Position numbers and translations under genes: made by a program. A stretch of DNA of 64,000 bases. Source: Larus michahellis. Its lineage: Eukaryota > Chordata > Aves > Charadriiformes > Laridae. This document shows positions 50,483 through 62,601 of this stretch, piece by piece (position 1 is the stretch's first letter; each line of letters opens with the position of its first letter). Location: assembly GCF_964199755.1 (NCBI RefSeq), contig NC_133907.1:1183001-1247000 (forward strand), written 5' to 3'. The notes under the pieces were generated by a model, which worked only from the letters and a program-made list of their open reading frames with translations, was not told the DNA's origin and did no database searches.

Positions 50483-53428
50483 CTTTTTTATCTCATCCTA
50501 TTTAAAGAAATGGAAGGCTACTTCTGGTGGGTTTAATTAATTAGTTTTTAATTCAGATTCCCCTCCCACCCTCCCTCAAGAAATTCCCCTGCAATGTGCC
50601 ATCACAGCATTGCGGAAATCTTTTTTAGACCTTGGTAGCTGATGTAAAGTGGTCTGAGGGGAAAAACTATTTTTGAACAGATTAATTTAAATATATGTAT
50701 CCAAGTAGAAAAAAAGTGGAAGTAGATACCTAGGTCTTCAAAATTAACTTTCATTTGAAGTAGTTTCTTGAAGAAAGAGGAGAACCTCAGGTATTCCATC
50801 ATGTCTTTTCAGAAATACTAATTTTTAAACACCAGAGAACTTTTTTTTCCCTGCTTTATGTTAATGGTCTGATTTGTAGCCTGATAGTGTCTGTTAAGAT
50901 GAAATCCTACAGACTTATAAATATCTTTTCTGACAGAAAGAGACAAGTCTAAGCATATCACAGCCAACGGGAATGCATGCAGTTTAGGGATTTTGTTGTT
51001 GTTACAGATCATAATATTCTCATAATACAAGAGTGATTACGGAAATATGGCATAGTCTTATTTTGCCTGACATGGTGAAGAAAGAAAGACTTAAAGGATT
51101 AGTCTTGGTAACATAGCTGTTCCTTTGCAATGTATTGTGATATAATAGAAAATAATGCGGTGCATATCCTGAACATGAAAGAGAGCCTCTGGTCAGAATC
51201 TCGTTAATGCCAGAAATGATTTAAAGCTAGCTAACAGTCCCGGTTTTCTGTCCCAGAAATGACAACACAAGATGTGACACCTCTTATTCTAATGCTACAT
51301 AGGAGCTTATCACGCATATGATTCAGATATCATTCAACACCACTAATTCTTCAAGATTCACTTCTCTTCATTGTTAGAAACGTGAGGACAGCACAAGAAA
51401 GCAGGATTATGTTTTAGACAGAAGCTGCTACTTCGACAGGGTTGAAACTATCTAACTACTTTCCTACTTTCTTTTCCAATGTCTGTTGAGAGGGATGGGC
51501 TAAGGAGACAAAGTGAACTGGTTTTCACTCAAGTAAGCTAAGCACCTAATTTACACATTCATTGGACACAAAGCTTCACTCGCTGTGCTAACAAATCACC
51601 ATAATGAAGCGTTTGCACACCCACACGCATTTATACACATGCTATTGCTCATCTTGCACCTGCAATGATGGTGAATAGATGTGTAATTGCATATATAAGT
51701 TGTTGAAAGAACAGCTACTAGGCAAGGTCTATATAGCTATAGTAAACGGCTGCTTTTTTTTTCTCCATGTGCTGTGGTTGGCAACTTTTTTGAAGCTGTT
51801 TTACCACAGAAAATCCTGCTCTTCCATTATACGACTCTCTAAGAGACCTTTCCAAGTCTCTCAAAAAGACTTTTCCAAGGAGGCTGTATCGGCTCAACAG
51901 GTGTTGGTGTTGAGTCATGGAAATGCTGGGTAACTGCTGCTGGGCTGGTGTCTGCTGCAGTCAGAGCTGTGTCTCCCGGCTCCCGAGGCTGAGAAGGGCA
52001 AGTGCTACAAGGCCGAAGTTCAAGGCTGCTCGGATCTTACAGCTAAAGGAAATTGTGTAAAAGAGGTCAAAAACTGGTACTAGAAGATTCCCCCAAGACT
52101 AACAAATACTACATGCTCAATTCTGCAAAAATGGTCTTGTATGTATTGTTTAATGGCAGTACTGTATTTCCTGGCTTACAGCTTCCAAGTCAGATCTTAC
52201 TGTCACTTGGTACCAGAAATCAGTAACGCCATCTTCAGAGGGGCCGCTAAACCGCTGAACTCGTACCACTTCATTGCACATCCACGTCATGTTCCAAACT
52301 TTAAAATCATCACTGTTGTGAAATTTTTAATTATACCTTCTGTACATCTGGGCACAAACCAAAACCATTGGTAACTCGGATGTTTTGTATCCTCCAGAAA
52401 CAGGACTGAGATTCCTTTGTAGGCATTTTACCATTGCCCCAAGTCGACTGACCCCGGGCTCCTGCTCTCATCTTGTCATTTGGGTAGCTTTCTGAAGGTA
52501 CGACTTCAAAGCAACTGTTCCAAAATAGCATGTCTGGAGTGGTTTTAAGTAGCTGCTTTATTTCATTGTTGTTCTGCTCAAAACACACTCAGCATTCTGA
52601 GATGTGTAGGCTTCATCTCTGCCACTGCCAAGTCTACTTGAGGTGACAACCTTGTTATTTGGGATTATTTCTCATGACAGATGGGTTTTTTACAGCAATT
52701 GTTTCCCAAAGATGTACATAGTATCATTTCGATAAATCCTCGGCAGCTTTGGGATCACAAGTATTGCAGTGTATTTGTTTAGTCTTACCCATTATTTGCA
52801 ATTCAGCAAATTCAAAGTGGCTCCAATTTCAGATTCCAATCATAGTGATATTTGAATAGTAATTATATTCTTCTTTTTAGAGTTTTGTCTGAAATTTAAC
52901 AGTTCTAACTATATGCTTGTAATGGGCATTTCATGTCTCTTGATACCAGTGTCCGTGAGTTTGTTTGGCTGAGGATGACGGGACTCACGATTGCACATCT
53001 AAACCACTGCGTCACTGCAAAACTATTTTCACTATTTAAATGCACGGACACTAAACTGTGATTCTCTCTCAGGTCTTGTGCTATCATATAAACCATATTT
53101 GTTGAAAATTGATTTGATATGCATAATCACTGTTTAATTGTAGTATCTCCTGAGAAGGCTATTTTATATAAGTGAAAATAATAGCGTAGGACAAGAATAT
53201 GGTTTTCTCTAATAAGCAAGCTATTCTGATTACCCAGTCCTAATAGCGTAATTGCATTCTGTGTGGTCTCTCCTCAGCAATAGCTCTGGAATTACAGTCT
53301 GCATGTGGTCCGGGTCCTGATGGGAAAGGAAGGGGTTTGGGCTTGGGGTTTTGTTGCTGTTGATGTTGTTGCCTGAGTCTGAATTTTAAAAGCTTGTAGC
53401 TAGATTTCTCTGCATTGCAGCTATGGTC

Positions 53429-53453
53429 AAGCTCTTGGATAAGCTCTTGGATA
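53429..53453. repeat. 12-bp tandem duplication
   Basis: The unit AAGCTCTTGGAT occurs twice in direct succession and is followed by the start of a third (AAG). Small local slippage duplication. Confidence 0.9.
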
Positions 53454-54429
53454 AGGGAGCGTAGCCATCAGGTTTTATTAATATTTCAGTTTTTACCATG
53501 GTTGCTGAAAAAATAATAATTGCAGCCTTTATTGGTGGGGGGAGGTGGGAAAAAGAGAGGTAAGAAGGGGATGGGAGCTGTCATTTGCTTAACTCTACAT
53601 TTTGGTGTGTTTTCCTGTTAACATATTAGGTGAAAAGCACAACTCAAAGGTAGCCTGGATTTCCCACATTTCCTTTCTCCATGGCTCACGTCACTATACG
53701 TCCGTCGAGCCTGCAGACACATCCTCAAACGAGCTCTGAGTGAGCTTTGGAGAGGCCGACTTAGAGCATCAACACCAACTTTGGCCCCAGTATCCATATA
53801 TAAGAGGTTGCGCAAACTTCAGCTGTATTTAGGACTGAATTTCAGCTGATGAAGTACTATTATAAGAGCTGTTTCTCTAAAACAATTTAGAATGCAGAGC
53901 CAAGGATGAAGCCATTTGGCCATTGTAAGAGATGAGACCAAAGCTTTTAGATTCAAGAGGACTTAACTGTGGAACAGCCTTGTAGAAGTGCTTTGGCAAA
54001 TCTAGTCTGATAGTCCTTAAGAAATATTTCATAACCAGCCTCATTTTTTTCCACCAAAAATTACATTTACACTTGTAACACCCATTCTATTTCCAGAATA
54101 TTCTTATCCCCCCGTCCCTGAAAAAGACTAACCAATCCTAACCACAGTTTGGCCCCTCAAAAAAGAGAAGAGCCAGACAATTATGTCTATAAGAAACTAA
54201 GTTATCGCTAATGGTTTTATGCAGAAAACGCTCAAATACTCGGATCACAGATAGCATGAAAAACGTATATAACAGCCCTAACAGAACACCCAGGGTTTGA
54301 AGGGGCCCGAGTAACCCATCCTGGTGATGTGACTAAGCCCGGATGGGAAGGACTGGAAGGCCAATTTCACTGCTATCGCATGTGGAATACTTGTTCTCTA
54401 AACAACAGAACCTCAGTTCTGGGAATACT

Positions 54430-54900
54430 GCAGTCACTTCAGAAAAAATATAGTTTGCAATTTGTTAGTTCATGATATGCACTTTGTTTACTATACAATA
54501 AGGGATTTAATGAAATGGCTTGGGGACTGAAACAGAATTTTTCAGCTATTCATAATTTTGTAACTGATTTTACCATTCACTTAGAATTGTGATGCAGAGC
54601 AAGTAATTGCACATGTTAATGGCAATTACAATAACTAACAGGCATAATTAAGTGGTTTGCATATGCACTTATGGGATTTTTGTGCATACAAATGATTTGT
54701 ATATTTTGGCATCTGATTTTAGAAATTTTTGTCATTGTATGTAAAAGAACTCTGTTTTATATGTTGTTGCCATGCCTATTTCACTTTACACAATATATTA
54801 TTCTAAATGTTCAAAGCATTTAAGCACACAATTACCACTGATACAGATTTCAACCAAATGATTGTAATCGACTGCTTAACCAGATTGGGTGAATAATGCT
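54430..54900. promoter_or_regulatory. Candidate conserved intronic regulatory element (homeodomain/POU-rich)
   Basis: An AT-rich stretch almost free of CpG and of simple repeats, unusually dense in homeodomain and POU-type words. It holds a forkhead-like TGTTTAC at 54485-54491, several AATTA/TAATT cores (for example around 54605-54650), TGCATATGCA at 54658-54667 inside TTTGCATATGCAC, and TAATCGA near 54866. This composition is typical of deeply conserved vertebrate developmental enhancers. Conservation cannot be judged from one sequence, so this is a hypothesis. Confidence 0.3.
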
Positions 54901-56511
54901 CTTTTTTAATCAAAGACTGATTCTTATGTATTTGTCTAGTTGTCTGGTAGATCAAGGACTGTCTTATTTACTAGAAATACACACATTTTAGAAATGTGGT
55001 TTTGTAACTGAACTTTGAAAAATCCCCTTACGTGTCTTTGGGGCCTTTTCTGAGAATATACCTGTAGAAGAACCTACTTACTAAAGAGTTGATAGCACAG
55101 AGGCCAGAATTTGCCAGACTGCTTTTCTTTGGTTTCATTACTTCAATGTTCCTTTTTTATCTTAAATTTTTTTAAGACTGAATAAGTCACGCTACTAAAT
55201 GATTACCCTGTCCTTGCTCTTTAAGTTCTGTTTTCAGTTTCTCAACAGTCACTTTATTTAATCTTGTCCCAGTGGTTTTAAATGCGGCAAGCACTCTGAT
55301 TCTGAATTGGGAAAGATGGGTTATTGTGCGCGTGCTAAGAGAGGGAGTGCTTATTCTGGAGCTACATATCTCTAGGGTGTGATCGTCTCAGAAGCAGACC
55401 AAAACAAAGTCTTCTCATTCCCATTTAGAAAGGCCACATTTGAGTGGCACCCAGGTGTCTGAATGAACCAGAGACACAGGAGCTGTCATTAAGCTTATCC
55501 ACTTTCACTTACTCTTGGTTTCTCCACACCTAAGACGTGCCAGCTCCTTTCCGGAGTAGGCCGGGTGGTGTGCTCCAGGAGCCCATAGCTGATGTGACTG
55601 TTTGTTTGGTAGGGTAAGGATTTTTCTCTTTATATCTTCACTTTTGGAAAATTCTGCTGAGATCAGCCTTGAGGTATCTATCTGCATAACCCATTTCACC
55701 ATGAAATGGACAAAAAGAAATGGGAAAGAATCCCCTAAACTCAGAGAACCAGCTTACATAGGAGGACAGTCCAGAAAGTTTTAGCTGCACCAGTTGTATG
55801 GTTTGGCGGTTTTATAACGCAGCCAGACTTTTTTCAGGGAGCAGAATGACTCACTGCAGAAGAGACAGAGCTAATGATGCTTGAAGAGTTCTAATGATGC
55901 CTTTTGTGTACAAACAAAGTACAAATCCATTATATTCTGCTTTCATTTTATTAATTAGTCATTCATTACCCAATGCACTATCAATTAAGCCTCTCTGAAG
56001 ACATTCTGAGTATCCTCCTGTTCCTTTTATTCATAATAAATACATCAGTCTCTGATTAAATGCCTGAATCGTTAGAGCAGGTTTAGAGGATACACCACAG
56101 TCTCCTTCTTTACAGTACGGACAGACCCACCGCGTGCACCCTCAGTGGGCCCATCCAAAGCCAGAATAGTTATGGCTCAACCTGAAACTAGTTTGCAGGA
56201 GTGTCTCAATATGCGTTTGTTTCAGAACACACTGAGTCAGCCTGTGCTGGAATGAAGCACGTAGTAAAACCCAGTATAGATCCATGTTTATTAAAATCAC
56301 AAATTCTTACTTCAGAGCATTTGCAAATAGATAAAGTATTTAAATTCTCACAAGCAACGTACCAAATGGTCATGTTAGTCTGAGAACACACTCAAATGGT
56401 TTGGTCTATTCTAATTTGGCTAATTTCTCCTAGAAGTTATAGTGGTCTCTCCCATTTAACAAAATTGGGCAGCATCTGTACAAAGCAAGGTTTGAATAAC
56501 CAAGCATATGT

Positions 56512-56528
56512 TTTGCATGCATGCAAAT
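56512..56528. promoter_or_regulatory. Palindromic POU octamer site
   Basis: TTTGCATGCATGCAAA (56512-56527) is a perfect 16-bp palindrome. With the next T it contains the canonical octamer ATGCAAAT (56521-56528) and a near-octamer on the opposite strand. The arrangement resembles palindromic sites used by POU-factor dimers. Occupancy is inference. Confidence 0.5.
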
Positions 56529-59500
56529 AAACTTAATTAAGATCTGCTCTCAGTCATAGAGTGAGCTGACATAAGGTGTTGGACTAGAACTGAGCAATGC
56601 CACTTGTATTTGCCTGCTGAACTCATACAATACACGTTTTGAACACTGCAGAAATAATCTAGCAGGAACGAGTAGATGATAGCGCCAGGAAAACCGAAAT
56701 ACAATCAAAGGGAATATGCAGATAGAAAGTAAGAAGGTGCAAATATATTACTCATCGGGAATTATTTGCTCAGCTATAATGGATATCATTGCATCTAACT
56801 GAAACAGTAATGTCTGTAAAACCAAATTTAGGTCACTCTGTAACCTTAATTAGTAACAACTAATCTTCCTAAACTTATCACTTCTCAACCAGTCAAAACC
56901 CCCAGAACTTTGCCTCCAGTTCCCCAGATGACCTGTAATAACTTTCAGATTGCATTTTATTTAACCGATTCTGACTTGAAACATGAACGAGTTCTATCCT
57001 TCTCAAAAAATACAGAAATAGCTAAAAATGAGAAATAGAGAGGAAGTCCTCCTTCTTTTTATAGTCACAGTTTGAATTTCATGCATGGCAGTAGCTCTAA
57101 GGCATTGAAGCTATTAGATCATTTTTAGTTCTACCTATTATGTGAGCTGTTTTAGAAGAGAGAAAAACCTACTCAAATATATTTAAAGATAAAAGCAAAA
57201 CATGAAACAGAGCATTTTGAATGTATGCCAGCGTCTGCATCAATGACATTTATGAGCCAACTGCATTCTAAAACAATCGCAGAGAGCCTGAATTCACAGC
57301 CTCAACCGTTACAGCAAAACCTGCCAGAGCGAACGTATGCACTTGTTTAATCTCCGTGGTAGTACTGAAAGCTGGCAATCACACATCCCGGCCACAGTGC
57401 TTCATTTTGTCATTGGTTTGCACCAGTTTTTTCCAGTCACAACAGCAAAGGGTGGGTTTATACTCAAACGGGGGAAAGTTGCTGTAAGGGGAAGCCACTG
57501 AGGTACCTGCAGTGTGACTGGGACCAAACCCAGTCCCAGTGACTGGGATCGCCACCCGCGATCCCCAATGGGCTGGATTTTCAGCAGGCGGCCAATGGCT
57601 GTCTGCAGTGGAATCGGGCGAGTTAACTCAAGCTGAGGAACTGGTGTGTTCTCTTTTCTTATCTTTCACTTTCTCCCACCTACACCCCCGTTATCTTTCA
57701 AATGTTCTAATTGCTTCTGCTGGGCAGAGGAGGAGCAGAGAAGCAAGGTAGCTTCTTGTCAAAGTGCCTTATTCTCTGTTTCAGTGGAGATGAGAGGCCT
57801 AGGTACCTACACATTTAGGAAGGCAATCTTGAATTGCTGTTGAAGAACCAGCCTGGAAAAGTCATCCAAATATGTATAATGGAACATAAACTGAACGGGG
57901 TGCATAAACCCCTCTAGTCTGTTGCCTTTGCAGAGGGCCATTAATTCTTAGAACAGCGTCATGAGTGTTGTGTCCGCACCCGCGTTTGCAGCACTGCAAC
58001 GCCTGTGGCGCTTCCTCTGGAGTCAGTTACTAGTTGTTAGTACAACAGCTCCTGAGCAGTGGGGAATACCCACGTCAAATGACAAAGTTGTCTAGCTGCT
58101 TGTTTTCTTCCCATGCACTGGAGGCCAACGTTTACCTAACAAAGAGGTAAAGAGACAGCCTGTTTTGTTTTTTTAAGTCTCTAGCAGTATTTGAACCAGT
58201 TGTTCACCTTTTTCTATTGTGTTTGTGCTTCCGTTTGTTTCAAAAGGATTTATGCTTAGTGCTTCGCAATGTTTCAAACACAGTGTATAAGAGGAATGTG
58301 GAATTCAGACTCTGGAAACCACTCCTGCACAGAGTCCTCTGAAACTCAATGGGGGATGGTCTTAGAAATAACCACTGCATCTTAGCATTCTACTAGAAGG
58401 ACTGTTTGTGATGCAACATGCTATTTAATTTTTTCTTCTGCTTTCATAACCTGTGGGTATATGGGTTGTACATATTTTCTATACACTGACTACTATTTTT
58501 AGCCAAAGGTATTTTTGCTTCAAGAAGCTCCCATAGCATTCTGATTGGCCTTTTCCTCCGATCTGTTACAACCTCTGGGTTGACTTAGCACACTAATGAC
58601 GTCTTCCTGAGATACTTCCTTTACCTAAGTCACCCATTTGTGAAACACGAAATTGAAATGTACAGGGACTGCAGGGAAGATCAAAAGAATCCATATCTTA
58701 AATTTAATCTTTCATTGCTGCTATGCAAGTGAGAATGGAAAAATATTTTTGCCAGTCCTCTGCATCACATGATTTTAGACACAAAGACCTTCATCCGGTA
58801 GATGTAGTAGAAAGATGATAAAACAGATTTCTTGTTAAAAACTACCATTGACTCTATTTTGCTAATACAAGAACATCTGTGTTTTCATGAACAGAAGTCA
58901 CGTGTTGCTAAAGTAAAAGCTGAAAAGATCTTTTAGTTTCCATTGAAGAAAACAGTTGAACTTCCATTTACTTCAAAGAATCTCTATATGTACTCCTGGC
59001 CATTTTAATGGTTCTCTCTAGTAAATCTGAAGGCTAGAAGATCAGTTGTCATGGGAACTGGCAACAGATGATTCAAGAAAACAAAATTAAATGTTGGCTT
59101 GATGTCAACAGCTAATCTAGTGCCCTGCCAGCTGAAATCACAGTTAACATGAACCATGCCTAACAAGCTGTGATTTGCACAGGGTTGCAGCCAAAGATAA
59201 GAGTTTCTTACCCTGCGAACAGGAGAACATTTTAAAGTTTGCAACTAATGAGGGGACCCAACAAGTTTGTGAACAGTGAAGCTTCAAAAAACATAGTTTA
59301 TAAGTGTTGAATTAGAGCCTTAACAGCTATAAATCAGTGTTTCTTCTTTTACATCAAAATCATGATATCAAATTAATTACCATTTCAAGATCTGTCTTAG
59401 CATTTTCAGAATCCATAAGATTGATTTGTGCTGGGATATAGTCCAAAATTGTTTCAAATTGTGGTTGTAGCCCATCTGTTATCTAGAAAATTCAATTCTT

Positions 59501-59870
59501 ATGCTATAAGCTATTTTGCAAAGGAATGTCTATAAGCACATCATTTTTAGACTTGGAATTTAAATAAATACTGCTTTTTCTAAAGAATCATATCTAGCTT
59601 CTTTTGCTCATCATCAGTAGACTTTAAGGCCTAAAAAGCTACATTAAGGACTGTAATTCAGAGAAAATATAAAAAATTGTCTTTTATATACAGTGATGGA
59701 AAATACAGTCTCAGTTAAGAACAATCTGCTAATACTTGGCTCCTCCTAGTGACTGTTAAATTAGCCCATATGGAGTGTAATACAAAATAGAACAGCCTTG
59801 AAATAACATAAGAGTGTGTTTACATATACAAGGACTGTGAAAATCCATGCAGTTTAATTTATGAAAGTAC

Positions 59871-60043
59871 AGTGGATTAATTAACTATTAAAATCCATGT
59901 GGACACTCATGTCGAGAATTAAAGTGAGCTCAATTTAATTTAGCTTTATCCTTTTCCAAAGTAAATGAACCTAAATTGAATCAAGATTACTTTAATTCTA
60001 AGAGAGAATTCATACAAATTTAGCGTGGTTTAATTAAGCCACT
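59871..60043. repeat. Imperfect inverted-repeat element, 74-nt arms
   Basis: The left arm (59871-59944) and right arm (59970-60043) are imperfect reverse complements with a 25-nt spacer. By hand about 60% of positions pair without any gap. The shared blocks are AGTGG, TTAATTAA, GAATTAAAGT and most of a CAATTTAG-containing end. The equal arm length and gap-free register argue against chance AT-richness. It may be a relic of a small inverted-repeat DNA transposon or an ancient palindromic conserved repeat. No terminal target-site duplication was confirmed. Confidence 0.6.
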
Positions 60044-62540
60044 CCAAGCACGCACAGTTAGATAATTTGGATTAGATTTTGTAAGCATTGCCATCTAAAA
60101 ATGCCCTTAGATGCACGTAAAGGACAACTTTTAGGCTGAAATGTCTTTGCAGTACTGTATCAGTCTGGTTACTTAAATAAATGTACAGTGACTGACTTTC
60201 CTCTTTGTTTTGGGATCTCCCATATGCATTATTGCCATGTTCTCTCTAGTGGCACTACCTATTCCAGGCTCCTGCATTGGGGATGTTTTCTAACCTTACT
60301 GCAGGTTTGGTTTTTGGGACTATGTGCCAGAGTTGTCTACTACCACAACACAATAATCTACACAACCACTTTGAAGTTTTAGAAGTTTGATGTTGTCAGT
60401 GTAGCTTTGTTGTCACTGGTGGATTGCCAAAGTCTTGTTCAGAACCTATGACAATTTGTTCTCTAAAAATTCAAGCACTCTTTGGCTTGATACGTAATAA
60501 ATTCAGTTGGACCTCATTTGCTTTTTTACATGTATAAAATACACAGGCCTTCTGACTTGGCATTTCACATGCATCTAGATCATTTTAAGGTCAGGAATAG
60601 ATCGATCTCAATCTACCCAATGCATCTCCACGTTTCAAGTCCACACTCGAAGGAAATATGTCAGCTAAACCTACACAAAAAGAAGCTCTAGGTTTGTGAA
60701 AGACTATATACATCTGTTTAAGGGAGTGAAAATGTCTGTCTTGTCTCAGTCTGTATAGGAGGGGCATACATGCAATCTGTTACATATGACATCATTCTTC
60801 TCTGGAAGATGAAGTTGAGGAGTAGACAAGGAGAAGTGGAAAGAGAAATAGACTTTTGTTGTAACAATGCGATGCCTGATTAGTGTGTGCATCTAAGACG
60901 CTGCAGACATGCTGTAGCTTCTGAAAAAGCTAATTTGTGTCTGGCCTATCATGAAGCAAAGAGGGAGTTGTGCTACAATATCATGTTTTCTGAGATTGTG
61001 CCGTTTATGATCTTTGTTCAAGACTGTGTGCCTAAAGGCACGATTTAGCCCATATATTGTACATAGGCAATTCAAAGAAAAATAGATGCAAGTGCAGTGC
61101 ACAATTCATCTGGCTTTTCTTCCACCACACATACAGACAGCTGCGTTGTGCATTACTAAGAGTACATGTTACAAACTGTATCTCACATCTAACCATTTGC
61201 ATTATATTCCACATAGAATGTTCAGTTAATGAATAAAATTAAAGGTTTAGATGTTTTTTTAATAAAATCTTCTCTATCAGGATTGCTTATTTCCAACCAG
61301 TGTTTTATTAATTCAAGATTGCTCTGTATTTTTGGTGGGATTTTTGACTTTTTAATGAACCAAGGTCCTTTCCTATAGGTTGTGTGTAGCCCTGCGCTGG
61401 CCGTGGTGCTGAATATTGGAGGGGGCTTCCCTGGTACGCATTCACGTATCACGTGCTCCCGGGGCTAGTGGTGGGTGCATGTTTATGAGGATATATATCA
61501 CATTGGTATATCTCATTCTTATTAGCTCATTAGTGTGGAGCCAGTCTCACATTCCGATAGCAATTTTTGAGGGAGGCCGATGAAGAGAGGCCAAAACCAG
61601 CAGTCCATGAATGCATTATTAGACAAAAATTCAGCAATTCATGACATGCTGAATTGGATCTATGTAAATGCATAAAAATATTATCCAGTTTTAGTCCTCA
61701 GAGCAATGAAAATATGGTTTTGAGGCTACAGCCTGTGCAACGTACAGTATACTTATATTCAGTTGCATAATGATTTATCCCCTACAGGGAGGACAGAAGT
61801 CCATGTTTTCAGAACTGACTGCAAACAAAATACGTACTTTTACACAGTGTGCAAATTGCCTTCTCATTGATTATTGTCTTGAAAGATCATCACAATTTCA
61901 AATGAAAAGGCAAGAGAGACTGTGAAGTAAGGTTCATATAGTGTGAGAAGAGATATGAGAAAATCTTACAGGGAATTACAGTTCAGTGTTACTGATTTTT
62001 TGACATCAGTCTCTTCACTTTCTTTTATGTTGGCTGGTGAAAAAATGGTCACCCATGTTTCATGTGATATGCTCTGTGTTGACGAATGTTAGAAGTTACA
62101 AGGATCTTATTTTAACAGGTGAGAAGAGAAATACGTATTGTGTGTGATATTTTGTAATATCTGTAAAGCTTCCCTCAAAAGTTTATTTGGATCTCAAACT
62201 AGCAAGTTCAATTGCAAATACAAAAATTGATCCCAAGAAGTTAAATGATACCAGCTGTTGGTTATCAACAATTGTTCCACTTCTGCTGGTTCTGGTTTTT
62301 GTACTCAGCCAAAATGAACCTGACTTACTATTCCTGGTTTACAAAAGTTACTCTAGCAGTCTAGAATAATGGATAATTTATAGGTTTCTAAGCTTTTGCA
62401 ACTTTGGTCAAGTGGAATTCTCTATTGGTCTTCAGTGTTTCTGCCTAAGGTCAAAAACATACATTTGGGACGTCTGTAAAAATATAGGTAAATAATTGAT
62501 GGATGTGGACATGGTTTTTATTCGTAAGGGTTACATAAAC

Positions 62541-62601
62541 AGATCATAGGATCGTAGGGTGATGCAGGTTGGAAGGCACTGCAGGAGATCACCTGGTCCA
62601 A
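62541..62601 (-). mobile_element. CR1 LINE 3'-end fragment (- orientation)
   Basis: Read on the + strand it begins with degenerate copies of the CR1 terminal octamer (AGATCATAGGATCGTAGGGT), then GCAGGTTGGAAGGCACTGCA and GGAGATCACCTGGTCCAAT. That is the reverse complement of a CR1 3' end (ATTGGACCAGGTGATCTCC, then CCTTCCAACC, then the octamers). It is only about 60 bp, heavily 5'-truncated and inactive. Confidence 0.8.
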
